DNA from: Viscum album
Taxonomy: Eukaryota; Streptophyta; Magnoliopsida; Santalales; Viscaceae
Assembly (NCBI GenBank): GCA_963277665.1
Contig: OY728165.1
Span: 1,761,718,772-1,761,782,771 of the forward strand
Length of the DNA: 64,000 nucleotides
Direction of reading: 5' to 3'
The notes beneath the pieces were generated by a model. That model was given only the letters and a program-made list of their open reading frames with translations, searched no databases and was not told the origin of the DNA. This document shows positions 38,501-51,474 of the stretch, piece by piece (the first letter of the stretch is position 1; each line of letters starts with the position of its first letter). Both the position numbers and the translations under genes were made by a program.

Positions 38501-38779
38501 ATACCCTTAATGTATTTCCTATCCTCATTATGGAGGACTAATCTTTGGAAGAACACCATCTTTAGTGTCGTTATGTTGTTCTTCAATTTAGATCATCCAA
38601 AGAAGATATATCATTTTATTAATGTATTTCTATTTTATTTATTTTCCCACATTTTTAAAATAGTCTTTATCCATGATGAAATAATTAGTATATTATAATC
38701 AATTTAATTATATGTTATTATTCTAATATATTAAGCTAAATAAATATCCACTACCATTAAATTGGAATGGAAGTAATCA

Positions 38780-39200
38780 TTTGTGTGTATGTGTGATCTA
38801 TCACCTCTACGAACCGATCTATTTCGTTTTTCATAAACGTCTACCATTACTTGTTATAAGAATGGAATTTAAGTTTACATTTGATATTAATGAAATTTTA
38901 CTCATAATTTTATATTCATATATCTATTACAACCTTACATTCCATCTGTGTAATAATGATAATGTAGTTCATTCGTATGTGTGAAATATCACCTCCACAA
39001 AGCTATGTGACTCATTTTTATACATAATATCATTTAAAAAATATATATAAATATATATTTTAATTAATAATATGATATTAATTATGTTAGTATCATTTTG
39101 TAATGGTAAAATAATACTTATCTTCTTTATATATTGATCAATGGAAAATGGAAAATGTTACCCACGAATATGTATGAATTATCTTCTCCATGAACATAAC
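38780..39200 (+). repeat. three tandem units in 5' LTR of outer element
   Basis: The phrase tcacctctacgaac or a variant recurs at 38801, 38989 (tcacctccac) and 39182 (atcttctccatgaac), 188 and 193 bases apart. Each copy is preceded by a gtatgtgtga-like phrase. The units correspond to the taccgtctccatgaacgg module of LTR A1. Confidence 0.65.
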
Positions 39201-40697
39201 ATTGTTCATTTTCCATAAAAAAAGTTCATGGTTTGAAGTAAGGGGATACTTTTTGTATAAAAATGATAATAATGTCAGGGATATTATTCTGGAGATGATT
39301 TAATTATGACCACTTGGACTACTATCATAAAACCATGTTCATTTTCTACTCATGTACTAAATATTGACAAAAAGTCTGATACAAACATAACAAATTATGC
39401 ATGTATTTTAACATGGAACTAATAAATATAAAATAAATAATAAACATGAAAATGGTTCTCAATAAATTCATATTTATCTGATTATTATTATTCAATAATA
39501 AAAATTCTTAATGAGAGGAGTTAGACTCGTGGTATGGGACTTCATCACAATTTCCTTTCATTGAGGCTTATTCTGATGTTATACTTAACATTATTTTATA
39601 TAGTGTATAATAAACCCCATTGAAATTTAATTGCTTCAATGGATTTCAGAAGGAATAATTTTATATGAAGTGTTTTACCTTCATGGGAAAATTATAGAAG
39701 TAATGTTTTGTAACATATGCGACGACAAAAAAAAGCTCTACTAATGTAACTATTATTTGATATTTGGCAACCTCTATAAGACTTAATGTATTTAAAAGAA
39801 AACAAATACCATTTTCCATTTTTGGGTGTCTCTATATGACAAATGGTATTGAAATTAGATTTAATATTTCAATATCTTGATATGATTTCAAATGATTTAA
39901 AATGAGTTTTTATGAGTAAAATTATGATAATTGAAATTTATTATGTGTTGTGACTAGGTAATGGTACTTGGAAATTTAAAGAGTGTAAACATGATAAACC
40001 AATGATGGTATGTTACATGATGAACCCTAGATGTTAGGTTCAATGATAAACCAATAGACTAGAGGTTACATTATAACATATAATACATTGGGTCTCGAAG
40101 TCGGTCGTAAGGCTATTCCATTTGATTGAGTGGTATGTGTAAAAGCTATCCATATGGTTAGACTATTTATGTATGATTATGTACCATGTTACATTTATAT
40201 TATATTTGTTTCATTATATGGGTTTTTAGGTAATATCATGTTTACAAAATGGGTAAATAAATGAGTTTATATTAATTTAACTGTAATTAATACTTCGTAA
40301 TGCTGAAAAGTTTTACAATTTAATAATGTATTAATGGTTTTCATGTTTTCTTATGTCTAATATTTTTCATTATTTGTGTACCCCTTATAGATATTTATAT
40401 GTCCATACCATGTTTGGAATTTTTTTCATAGGATTTAAAGAAGACAAGAGATCAGGATTAGATTAAGAAATATTTATAATGTTTAAACATGAAATGTAGT
40501 CATGTTCCTTTTTAAACATTTTTTAATGAAAAATGGTTTGTGAGTATATGTGTCTACAATATAATTTTTTAGTTTGTACTTATGAGTTATGTCCTAATTC
40601 ACTAATGATATAATCATTAAAGGATACTAGATGTGAATGAATGTCAAAATATTTAATAAACTCATGATTAATTATTGGTTAAAGATGGGGCCTTATA

Positions 40698-40711
40698 TTT
40701 TGTATCAGAGG
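40698..40711 (+). other. primer-binding site of outer element (initiator-Met tRNA type)
   Basis: ttttgtatcagagg differs by one missing g from the standard ttttggtatcagagg and directly follows the LTR end. Confidence 0.75.
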
Positions 40712-41054
40712 ATGGTTTAGATGACAACAGGAGTTAGAATTTTGTAAAAAGAAAAACAATAAATTATTTTTTTACATTATTTAAAAATTTAAATGATATA
40801 TTTTTTGAGTATTACATGGTTTTTGTGACTAAGATATGTTTCTTCGGAATGGTTTATCATTTTTGAAACATGGTACTTATACTAGTAAGTCATATAGTGG
40901 AAAACAATCTTCCAAATTAGCATCATGATTTGGGGGTAATTAGAGTTGAGCAGTTTTTGAGGTGATGGATTAGTTGACTAAGACAATAGATGGTGGTAGT
41001 GACCTGCCACAAGATCAACTATATCAACCAAGATTGAATATGTTATTAATAGAG
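40712..41054 (+). other. leader and degraded gag start of outer element
   Basis: The first part (tttagatgacaacaggagttagaattttgt) parallels the leader of the nested element (ctagacaacattaggagttagaaaattgt, minus strand from about 49872). No reliable start codon can be chosen; the frame near 40866 is interrupted. Confidence 0.4.
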
Positions 41055-41450
41055 AATTTTATAAGGAAATGTTACCCATAATTCAAATGATCATCTTACC
41101 CTATTCAAGGTGACTAGTTGATTACAGAAATAGAAAATATTTTTGATGAAATTGGATGTTCAGGAAATCAAATGGATAGTCTTTTTGTTTATCATTTTTA
41201 TGGTGAACAGGTTCTATTATGGTCCATGGTTAAAAATATCATAGGATGTAACGAGATTGATTCCATGGAATGGGATGAATTTAAGAATATATTCATGGTG
41301 AGTTATTTTTCATTGGTTTTTATTCATTGGATGGAAAATATATTTTTGGAATTAGGAAAAATGGAGGATTATTTTTGGGATGCCTATGATGAAAATTTTA
41401 CATATTTTTCAAGGTATGTTCCAAATTATATCTGGGAAATTGAGAGTTAG
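41055..41450 (+). pseudogene. gag of outer gypsy element
   Basis: The frame is open from about 41118 to 41450 and reads LITEIENIFDEIGCSGNQMD, then FYGEQVLLWSMVKNIIGC, MEWDEFKNIFMVSYFSL and AYDENFTYFSRYVPNYI. This matches the Ty3/gypsy gag domain (WL--IEKIF---GC, L-GEA--WW, W--FK--F---Y, and a C-terminal F-ELSRYVP). The segment before it holds an interrupted NP-FNG-like start. The downstream zinc knuckle is not recognisable. Confidence 0.85.
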
Positions 41451-42390
41451 ATAAATAATGTTTAATCATGATTAAATAAAAAATATTGCAGTGAATTAAT
41501 ATCTCATGTGTTCAAAAGCTATGAGAATCATGTCTGATTCCTTAAGAGGGTAGAAAAGTTGTTTTATTATGATCATGTATTCCATAAGAGCATGAAAAAT
41601 ATAATATTCAGTTGGAAAGATATGGGAAATCATTCAACAAAGAATATTGGAGGTATGAAAGCTAAATTTTCATTTACTGATAAGTGTGGTGAAAGGAATC
41701 CGGAGAATGTCTCTCAAAATATGGAAATTTCTTTTGATGTGGTAAGATTAGTCATAATCACATGACAACATGGGAGATGACCTAGAATGCATTAAAAATT
41801 CAATAGTATGTTGATTTAGTTGCAATGAGTTAGATAATTATGCCAATGTGTGTCTGTATTTCATTCTCGTGGTTGGAAACCATCTATATTAAAAGCATAA
41901 GGTAATAGAAAATTCATTTTCTACAATTATGTAGCTATGGGACAATCAAATGAAGCGGTTACCGGTATGTTACGAGTTTCTTTCAAAATATTTCAGTACA
42001 ATATTTGACTATAGATTGGAACATTCATATAGTTCAATGAGAATAGAAAGGATATTAGAGAGATCACTTCCAGAATTTTATATATAATATTTTATAGAAA
42101 CTCTAGGTGGAATTATTGAAGAAACCATGATTTATGACATTATTCCTCTAATCATTAATTGGATTGGATTTCCTACAAATATTTTTGAACTTCCCATTGT
42201 GAAATTTGATGTCATTTGGGTATGGATTGTTTAAAATTATATAATTCTAAAATAGATTACACACCCATGAAATTTTTATTTAGTGATTACATAACATTGA
42301 AGATAAACTATGGTGCAGAGACATTGATTAAATATTTTAGTGAATGTTATCCAGCTCTTTTTTTTAAATGAATGAATCATTTTTTCATTA
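41451..42390 (+). pseudogene. gag tail and protease of outer element, heavily decayed
   Basis: At 41559-41765 a Lys/Gly-rich, gag-tail-like frame remains. Near 41960 the phrase EAVTGMLRVSFKI resembles the strand before the protease active site, but the DSGA triad is lost. At about 42203-42240 FDVIWVW and GMDCL, in two adjacent frames, represent the FDVILGMDWL motif at the protease end, split by a single-base frameshift. Confidence 0.6.
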
Positions 42391-43265
42391 TTGAAATTCT
42401 AGTAGTGAATGAAATTATAGATTTCTTTCTTGGTGTGTTTCATGATATTGTTATTGATTGGGATGTTGAATTTTCTATTGATTTAATGCATGATTTGAAG
42501 CCTATGTCAAAATCTCCTTATTGAATGGATCAAGTATAATTGGTGTAATAGAAAAAATTTTCGCAATAATTTCTTTGATAAATGTTTCTTTTGACCTAGC
42601 ACTTCAACATGGGGAGCCCATATTTTGTATTTGAAAATGGAATATAGTTCTACAAGATTTTATATCGATTTTATAGCATTGAATATTATCACTATTAAGA
42701 AAAAGTATATATTACCTCATATCGATGATTTTTTTTTATCAGCTCTAGAGAGATAAGTATTTTTTGATGATTGATTTGAGGTCCAGTTACCTCCAGTTGA
42801 AGGTGAAGGTAGATGACATTCCTAATAAATCATTTTGAAAGAGATATTGGAATTATGAGTTTGTAGTTACATATTTTTGGTTATCTAATTACCTTGAGGA
42901 ATTTATAAATATCATGAATGGATACTTTCATCTATTTATAGAATCATTTTTTTTTTGAAGATAATATTTCAGAATATTCTAAAAGTTATATGGGAAATGA
43001 AAGTCGTTTTTTATTGTTTTGAATTCATTAATGGTAGTTAAACTACATGGAATGTTTAGTAAGGGTGAAATTTGTTTGTAATAAATATCATTCCTTGGTC
43101 ATAATATTTCTAAATATGGAATATTTCATTATCCTTCTAAAAAAAGATGTTGAAGAGTGTCCATGTCCTTCCAATATCAATAATATTCATATTATTCTTG
43201 GATTAGTGGAGTAATTATCAATCAATTGTTGAAAACTATTCTTTCATATTTATCCCACTAACTAT
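42391..43265 (+). pseudogene. reverse transcriptase of outer element, cut by nested insertion
   Basis: Ordered RT motifs are visible: FFLGVFHDIVIDWDVEFSID, LKPMSKSPY, IEYYHY-EKVYITSYR, DKYFLMIDLRSSYLQLKVKV, DDIPNKSF and RYWNYEFVVTYFWLSN. The catalytic FIDD motif has decayed to FEDN near 42960. The thumb phrase FLGHNISKYGI lies at about 43090. The RT relic ends a few bases before the target duplication at 43275 and its RNase H resumes beyond 54283, which shows that the insertion landed in pol. Confidence 0.85.
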
Positions 43266-44871
43266 GTTAACACATAATGTATAAGGCCCTGACCTTAAAC
43301 CTTACTTAATATTAAATTAAATGAATAATTCACATTTAGGATCTTTTCAGTTTTTGAGTTTTATAGAATTGGGACATAACTATTACATCTGAAAAGTTTA
43401 CAAAGTAGACTCTTCTACTATGTTTCCATAGAATAAAAACTCTTAAAAAGAAACATGTCTAGTTACATGTTTTATATAGCATGACTTTCCCTTGATCCCA
43501 TCCATGACTCTATTCCACATTAACTCCTCTGAAAAACATTTAAAAAAACATCGGTTGAGCATAAAAAGCTCAATAAGGGATACACAAAGAATAAAAACTA
43601 TTAGTTTATCAAAACAATAAGTAAACCATGTATACTTTATCAACGTAATACTTTTCACCATTATGAAGTAGTAAAAACTCATCACTGAAAAAAAGATCAT
43701 TACTTACCATTTTGTAACCAAAATATTACCATAAAACCCATATAAAGATCACATAACATATAAAGGTAACATGAGAAATAAACATACTTAATAGGAATAA
43801 TCATACGGTCGACTTCCACACATATCACTAAATGGAATAGCCATACGTCTGACTTACATACCCAATACATTGGAGTTTATAACGTAACCACTCGTCCTTG
43901 TAATCACGGCACCACCCATCATATGGTTTATCACGTAACCACCTGTCAAATGCCCAAGTACCATTATAAAATCATAATACAAATATAATGGAAAGAAAAC
44001 ATTTCCACACATTGATCACAATATATCACTGAAATATATTAACATAAAAAATACATTATAAAAACCATTTTCAAAACCAAAATACATAAAATAGTATATG
44101 GTATTTATTTTATTTTTAAAAACATCACGGCTTGTTGAAGAAGCCAAAGACTTAATAATACTCGCAGTGGTGGAAAAGGCCATTGTCACTGCGTACATTA
44201 AAAGAAACATTCATTTTTTGTCGTTTAGTAAAACGGTTCGTATAAAAGGATTCCATTTGAATAAAATTAAAATTCAAAGGGGTTTATACACCGTATAAAA
44301 CAATGTTGTGTATAAAACAAAATATGCCTCAATGAAATGAGATTGAGACGAAGTCCCTTACAAAGATAATTTTTAAATAAAATAGATATATTATCTGTAT
44401 TCACTATAAGTAAAAATAATGAAAGTAAAAATACAACATACGAAATAATAGTATCATGACATAATTTGAATATAGGATATTAACCCAATGAACGAAAATT
44501 TGGTTACGAAGTTCCCTTACCTCGGGTCCGACTTGACTCGATCATTCTTTAACGTCCTGAATAATAAACTTGAGTTAATTTATACTTTCTTAAGAACCTT
44601 TTTCATGTTCATTATTATTTTTATATCACTTATTTCCATGTTATAAACATTATGTAATCATTTATGTTAATAATGTTTGTTTTGTCGATATTTGGTTCTT
44701 AAGTCGAAAGTGGACTTCTTACAATTACGTGTTGTTCATGTGGTCAAAGGTTCATTATATCCAGAATGATATTCATGATTTGGATATAATATATATCGTA
44801 TATATCCAGAATTTTTCATTTTATAATATTCCAAAACATTTGGAGATAAAAAATTAAACGCATCGTTCATA

Positions 44872-45310
44872 GAGACGGTAGGTCGTACGTACGAATGAAT
44901 GCTACATTCATTTTTTGTCATATTAATGTAATTTAAACATAATGAGACATATATATATATATATTATAATTATAGAAATATGTCCATAATTTAGATGTAA
45001 TATATTACATATATATCCATTATATATTTGTACTTATAATTATACATAAAATTTGGAGATAAGAAATGAAATGTACCGTTCATGCAGACGATAAGTCGTA
45101 CGTACGCATGAATGCTACATTCATTTCTATGTCATATTAATGGAATTAAAACTAAATGAGAGATATGTATAAAATAATTCTAGAATTTTATTAATCATTT
45201 AGATGTAACATACATCATATATATCTATTATATATATTTAATTATAATAGTACATTAAATTTGGTGATAAGAAATGAAATACATCTTTCCTAGAGGGGGT
45301 GGTAGTCCGC
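44872..45310 (-). repeat. tandem units in 3' LTR, third unit chimeric
   Basis: The gagacggta..cgtacgtacg phrase starts at 44872 and 45085 (213 apart). The third unit, at 45293, begins correctly (ggtgataagaaatgaaat before it) but then switches to gggggtggtagtccgcatttcc, which belongs to the neighbouring module at about 45398. Confidence 0.7.
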
Positions 45311-45960
45311 ATTTCCAGTATGACATCATATATAATAACTTTAAATCCATACTTTATACGTCCCACATATGGCATTAACAAATCAAATCACTTTGAGGGG
45401 GCGGTAGTCCGCATTTCCTAAAATGAAATTATTGGGTTTACCCACAATGGAAACCATAAAGGTATGCAAAAAATAAATAATACATAAGCTTTAGTAAAAC
45501 ATAAACATATTATATATCATATATAAATATAGTGTCATCTTAATGGCCACATTTTAAGGTGTTATATGAGTTTTGAACAATCATCGTTTCGTGGGGCAGA
45601 AATTCGCCATCCACAGAAACAGTATGTTCTTTAACCATTAGATGTAGGTGTGTGTAAGTGTACCTCGAATCCTTATTATGACAACATCTTAGTATATGTA
45701 AGATACTTTTTTTGTTACAAAAGAAACGAATAAAAAGTGTATAGGGGGTTGGAGTAGCAAAATAAAACATAAGAACACAAGAGAAGACACTACCATTAAA
45801 TCATGTAACTCTTTTTTATTTGAGCTCAAAGGCTTGCTTGGGAAGGCATCTGCCCAATGTGAGGCTTCTAGGAGTAATAGAGGGATGGGGAGAGAAAAAT
45901 TTGGCTGGGTTGGCCGAGATAAAGGCTTTGGAAGTGAGGGTTAGGTGGTAGAGGTGGGGG

Positions 45961-45970
45961 CCTTTTATTA
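45961..45970 (-). promoter_or_regulatory. TATA region of nested 3' LTR
   Basis: The minus strand reads taataaaagg in the same context as tataaaagg in LTR A1 and the nested 5' LTR; one change weakens the box. Confidence 0.5.
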
Positions 45971-47597
45971 GAGGAGAGGAGGGGCACTCTTCGAATGTTA
46001 AGAAAAAAATACATTATTATAAAATGATTTTCGGATAAAAAGGGTCCCACAATTATATATTTAGAGTATACGGTGATAAGAGTTCTAAATCCACCCATCC
46101 AATAGGTTTTGGATAGGTGTAGGTCTTAGATTTTACATTATCTTTTCATTTTATTTAAATCGTTATATAATGAGGTAATCGATGCATTATCAAGGTGACA
46201 TGAATAATTTAATTTATTTAATGTCTAAATATTATAAAAAAACTATCATGATGTAGGAAATCGTTTTATCTTTCTAATTAATAATTATAGTAAAAAAGTT
46301 TACTTTTATAACCCCATTTAAGAATTGTTTTAGTAAAACAACTCATGTTAGTGAAATATTAATATTAACTTTAAATAAAAAGTTATAACTATCATTTACC
46401 TACCAATGTGGCTCCATGGGGTCCCCAAGATGTCCCATGGATTTCCGTGGTTGTCCATGAAACATCCAATAAGGTTAGGACATTTGTCTATGTAATTTCA
46501 TATTATTAAAACAATATTTTTCCCTTAAACTACAGTAATTACCTCTAATCGCGATTAATAAACATAAAAGTTACTATTCACCAAATAATTATTTTAATCC
46601 CATTTAACCATATTTTACTTCTTAATAACAACCATGTGTGTAGGATTTTTGAAATTCAAAACACATAGGTGGTAAATTTTCATTGAAACGAAAAATCAAT
46701 TTTTTAAGTACCACTTCGTGGTTTCACTATTCATAAAAAATTGATGTTTTTCAGAAAAATACCAAAACATCACCCTAAGCTATATTTGATATTCCCAATT
46801 CAAAAATGAAATCTATTTTTCAAATTTCAAAAAATATAAGTTGCATTAATTAATTTAATAATTATTTCCCGCTGTCAGAGCAAATAGCGTGTTTTTATGA
46901 AACAATAAGTATCAAAAGATTGACACTAGTTTAAGTCAAATTATAATGTATAATTAATTCAACGACCACTATTGGATTAAATGGTAAAAATATATTCTAA
47001 TTAAACTCTAAAACAAATTCAAAAGATAATATAATCATATAAATAAATTAGATTAAAAAGAGGTTTTGAATTAAAATACAAAATTTTTCACCATTCATTA
47101 AAACATGAACATTATCGGAAAAATACCAAAAATTTACACAAAGTAAATTTTGATTTCGCGATTCTAAAAAAGAGTTTTATTTGGGTCAAAAGAATTTATA
47201 AGAGTGACCAAAACTATATTTAATGACGGTTCTCCATCAAAAGGCGATAAGTGAACCTTTAGTGAAAATTAGTGTATAAATGCCTAAAATTGAATTCTTT
47301 TCGTATTTGAAGCCTTTATAATTAATTGGATAAATGTAAAAACATTTAAAAAACATATATAATAATATAGTAGTCATTTATATCCATTCCTTCCAATACA
47401 ACAGCTACATGATAACTATCATTTAAAATAATATTTTTTTATTACTAGTGTGCAACGTAAGATTTTAAAGAAACTCTTTGTTGCATATCAGGTACGCTAT
47501 CGATCATAGCAACCCCTTTAAAGTAAAATTATTATTTAATTAGAAAATATTAATAAATATGAAAATGTATTATTCTTTATTTAACTAGGATGCTACA

Positions 47598-47613
47598 TCC
47601 TTCCCCCCTTTTG
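47598..47613 (-). other. polypurine tract of nested element
   Basis: The minus strand reads ccaaaaggggggaagga directly before the LTR start. It is the best preserved purine tract in the window. Confidence 0.85.
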
Positions 47614-47639
47614 GGAATTGCGTACTCACAATTTTATTC

Positions 47640-48103
47640 ACTTATCAAAATAAGTGGGGGTATTTATCCCTCATAGCATTTTCAGAATCCCATGTTGCCT
47701 CTTTAACAATATAGTTTTTCCACAAAACCATTACCTGGTGAATTATATTTTTTTGCAACATTTTCTCTCTTCGGTCATGAATCTGGACTGGTTGTTCTTC
47801 ATAAGAGAGATTCTATTCCAACTGAACTACCTTTGGGCTCAAAACATGAGATGAATCTGGCATATACATTCTCAACATCGAAACATGAAAAACATTATGT
47901 AGCTGAGATAAACTCGGATGTAAAGCCACTCAGTATGCAACTGATCCATCTTTCTCTAGAATTTCATATGGTCCAATGAACCTTGGACTCATCTTTCCTT
48001 TCTTACCAGATCACATCACACTTTTCCATGGAGAAACCTTGAGAAAAACATGATCACCTACCTCGAAAGATAGATCCTTCCTCTGGTTATCCGCATAACT
48101 TTT
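47640..48103 (-). pseudogene. integrase C-terminal and chromodomain-like tail of nested element
   Basis: On the minus strand, following the integrase core, the pieces in order are GDHVFLKVSPWKSVM, KGKMSPRFIGPYEIL, LHNVFHVSMLRMYMPDSSHV and VLWKNYIVKEATWDSENAM. They follow the gypsy pattern GD-VFL-V-P-KG--RFG--GKL-PRFIGPFEIL-R-G, then LHNVFHVS-LRKY-PD-SHV, ending in a WK---EEATWE--- tail like the relaxed chromodomain of chromoviruses. One stop and two frame changes are visible. Confidence 0.75.
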
Positions 48104-48960
48104 CTATATTCTCTGAGCTGTTCTCATGTGTTTCTGAATCAACTGAACTTTTTCTGCCATCTCTTCTACCAATTCTGGTCCCATCAGCTTCCTTTCACAT
48201 ACTTCATCCCAAAAAGCTGGAGTTCGACACCGCTTCCCATATAATTCCTCAAATGGTGCCATCTGTATACTAGAATGAAAACTATTATTATAAGAAAACT
48301 CAACCAAATAAAGATGGTGGCCCAAACTTCCATAATAATACATCGAACAAGCACGTAGAATATCCACTAATGTCTGAATTGTTCATTCTGACTGCCCATT
48401 AGATTGCGGATGAAATGCTGTACTAAAATTTAATTTAGTACCCAACGACATCTGAAAGCCCTTCCAAAAATAGATGTAAACCTGGGATCATGATCGGACA
48501 CAATAGAGATAAGAACTCCCTGTAACCTAAATATCACTTTAAGATACAAACGGGAAAGTTGATCTATGTAAAAAGTTTCGCGTATAGCAAGGAAATGAGC
48601 AGATTTAGTCAAACGATCAACAATAACCCAGATTGCATTATTACCTTGAGGTGTCTTCGGCAATCCCACAATGAATTCCATGGATATATTCTCCCATTTA
48701 TACTATTGCATTGGTAAAGGCTGAAGCATACCTTTCGGTAACTACTACTCAGGTTTAACCTGATGACAAGTCAAACACTTCAAAGTAAAATCAGCAATAT
48801 CTCCTTTCATTCCGTCCCACCAGTAATAGTCTCGCAGATCTCTGTAAATATTAGTACTGCCAGGATGAACTGAAAATGGAGAACTATGAGCTTCACATAA
48901 CAATTCTCTCTTCAACTGTTAATAACAAGTCACACACAATCCCTTCCCAATTCTCAAAAC
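48104..48960 (-). pseudogene. integrase of nested element, nearly complete
   Basis: The zinc-binding HHCC region is intact: EAHSSPFSVHPGSTNIYRDL, then YYWWDGMKGDIADF and CLTCHQVK (minus strand, about 48895-48765). The core follows in an open frame 48681-48430: EFIVGLPKTPQGNNAIWVIV, then DRLTKSAHF with the first catalytic Asp, and SDHDPRFTS with the second. A frameshift near 48440 precedes the SE of the third catalytic residue, after which comes a stop. The next frame, 48367-48104, covers MAPFEELYGKRCRTPAFWDE to ELVEEMAEKVQLIQ. Domain order and wording are those of a chromovirus integrase. Only a few lesions inactivate it. Confidence 0.9.
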
Positions 48961-49205
48961 ACAATCATTATCAATGTTGAATTCAGGTAACATACAATTC
49001 TGAACCAGCTCTACCTTTTTCTGCAACTCACTGTCTTGCTTCTATTCTTGCTTTATTCTGTCTGATATAGATGATTTCACTGATATCTAAAACAAAACAG
49101 AAGGACTTCCTGCACAAAAAACTTCCATTCCAAAGTTCAACAAATAAAAAACCAAAGGATCTCGTTCCGAACGTAGCATGGTAAATGAAGCATTACTTTT
49201 TCGAC

Positions 49206-49600
49206 TCATAGCATTAGCCACTTTTTTTCTTTTCTAGGATGGTAATGAATTGTACAATCATAATCCTTGATTATTTCTAGCCATCTCCTCAGTCTCATGT
49301 TCAATTCTTTCTGAGTGAATATATACTTTAAACTTTTGTGATCAGTATATATTTCACTCTTTACTCCATACCAATGATGCCTCCAAATTTTTAGAGAAAA
49401 AACAACAGTAGCTAATTCCAAATCATGTGTACAGTAATTTGCCTCATGTGTTTTCAACTAACGTGAGGCATATACAATTACATGATCATTCTGCATAAGG
49501 ACACATTCGAGTCCGTTCAATGAAGCATCACTGTAGATAACAAAGCCACCATTCCTGGAAGGCAGTGCCAAAACTAGAGCATTCACCAATCTTCTTTTCA
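49206..49600 (-). pseudogene. end of RT and RNase H of nested element
   Basis: The minus strand reads ELKRRLVNALVLALPSRNGG, then FVIYSDASLNGLECVLMQND, one stop after ASR, and then an open frame 49457-49206 with [40 protein letters not shown] and [18 protein letters not shown]. The first catalytic Asp (SDAS), the ELA glutamate and the TDHKSL aspartate are all present. It would degrade the RNA strand during reverse transcription. Upstream the palm and fingers of RT are missing, so this is the surviving end of a deleted pol. Confidence 0.9.
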
Positions 49601-49877
49601 ACTCCTTCGGTAGTAACCTGATTCAACTGAGCCATCACTGCAACAAACTATTTAGTTCTGATTCTGACCATATCAGGATACTGATTTGAAAGCTCATTTC
49701 CCTCTATATTCCTTCCCAAAAAATATGTTTTGTTTCCTATACGAAAATCTATTCTTAACAAATAAATATCTTAGGAGAAGCAACATCGTAATCTTTAAAT
49801 GCTATACCATTTCAATCATACCATAAATTAATTTATAATTTCACAATTTTCTAACTCCTAATGTTGTCTAGAATGAC
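49601..49877 (-). pseudogene. leader and gag N-terminus fused to RNase H by a deletion
   Basis: The minus strand, from the primer-binding site, holds a short leader (ctagacaacattaggagtt) and then a gag-start-like frame (QYPDMVRIRTK, stop, FVAVMAQLNQVT). Within about 20 bases it passes into the ELKRRLVNA phrase of the RT end in another frame. The junction at roughly 49600-49640 marks an internal deletion of several kilobases, judged against the usual 4-5 kb gag-pol of this class. Confidence 0.65.
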
Positions 49878-49890
49878 CTCTGATACCAAC
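49878..49890 (-). other. primer-binding site of nested element (initiator-Met tRNA type)
   Basis: The minus strand reads gttggtatcagag next to the LTR end, a match to the 12-base ttggtatcagag core. Confidence 0.9.
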
Positions 49891-51474
49891 TATAATGCCC
49901 CAGCCTTAAACCATACATAATATTGAATTAAATGAATAATTCACATTGAGGATATTTTTAGGTTTAGAGTTTTAGATAATTAATTCATAACTATTACATC
50001 TCAAAAGATTACATGTAGACACTTCTACTAGGTTTCCATAGAATAAAAACTCTTAAAAAGAAAAAATTTTAGTTCCCTATTTATATAGAATGACTTTCCC
50101 TTGATCCCATCATTGACTCTATTCAACATTAATTCCTATGAAAAACATTTCAAAAAAAACATGGGGTGAGCCTAAAAAGCTCAGTATGAGATACACAAAG
50201 AATGAAAACTATTATTTTATCAAAACAACAAGTAAACCATTTATAATTTATCAATGTAATACTTTTCACCTTTATGATGTAGTAAAAACTCTTCACTGAA
50301 TAAAATATCATTACATACCCTTTTGTAACCAAAATATTACCATAAAACCAATATGAAGATCACATAATATATAATGGTAACTTGGGACATAAACATACAT
50401 AAATGAAATAACCATACGGTCGACTTCCTCACATATCACTTAATGGAATAGCCATACAGACGAATTCCATACCCAATGCATTGGACGTTATAAAGTAACC
50501 ACCCGTCTGGTATTCACGGCACCACCCATCATATGGTTTATCACGTAACCACCCGTCAAATGTCCAAGTACCATTATAAATTCATAAAACAAATATAATG
50601 GAAAGAAAACATTTCCACACATTTATCACAATATATCACTTAAATATATTGACATAAAAAATCCATTATAAAAACCATTTTCAATAGCAAAATACATAAA
50701 ATAGTATATGGTATTTATTTCATTTTAAAAAACATTACGGCTTGTTGAGGAAGCCAAAGACCAAATAATACTCGCTGTGGCGAAAAAGGTCGTTGTCACC
50801 GCGTACGTTAAAAGAAACATTCTTTTTTTCATTTAGTAAAACGCTTCGTATTAAAAGATTCCTTTTGAATAAAAATAAAAATCAAAGGGTTTTATACACT
50901 GTATAAAACAAAGTTGTGTATAAAACAAAATATGCCTCAATGAAAGGAGATTGAGACGAAGTCCCTTACAAAGATCATTTTTAAATAAAATAGATCTATT
51001 ATATGTATTCAATATAAGTACACATAAATAATGTACAAATACAAGAAAGTACGTAATAATATTATGACATAATTTGAATGTAGGAGATTAACCCAAAGAA
51101 CGAAAATTGGGTTAAGATGTCCCCTTACCTCGGGTCTGACTTGACTCGATCGTTGATTAACATCCTGAATAATAAACATGAGTTAATTTCTACTTGCTTA
51201 AGAACCTTTTTCATGTTTATTATTCCTTTTATATCAATTTTTTCCATGTTATAAACATTATTTAATCATTTATGTTAATAATGTTTGTTTTGTTGATATA
51301 TGGTTCTTAAGTCGTAAGTGGACTTCTTACAATTACATGTTGTTCGTGTCTTCAAAGATTAATTATATACAGAATGACATTCATGATTTGGATATCATAT
51401 ATATCATATATATCCAGCATATATTCAATTTATACTATTCCAAAACATTTGGAGATAAAACATTAAAAGCACCA

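Larger units (their letters stand above)
35666..40697 (+). repeat. 5' LTR of outer element (copy A3)
   Basis: It starts tgtaacatacc and ends ggggccttata, immediately before a recognisable primer-binding site. It matches the 3' LTR in ordered blocks, e.g. gaaatcttatgtttcaca at about 35796 and 56470, the three repeat units, and the gacttcatcacaatttcctttcattga block at about 39539. At 5032 bp it is longer than its partner because of an insertion near 37.5-38.5 kb. The TATA position is degraded to atcaaaagg at about 37494. Confidence 0.75.
43280..47597 (-). repeat. 3' LTR of nested element (4318 bp)
   Basis: On the minus strand it starts tgtagcatcc (47597) and ends ggccttata (43280). It parallels the 5' LTR throughout. 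In a 90-base sample (44326 against 50934) I count five differences by eye. TATA region taataaaagg lies at 45961-45970 (minus strand). Confidence 0.9.
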
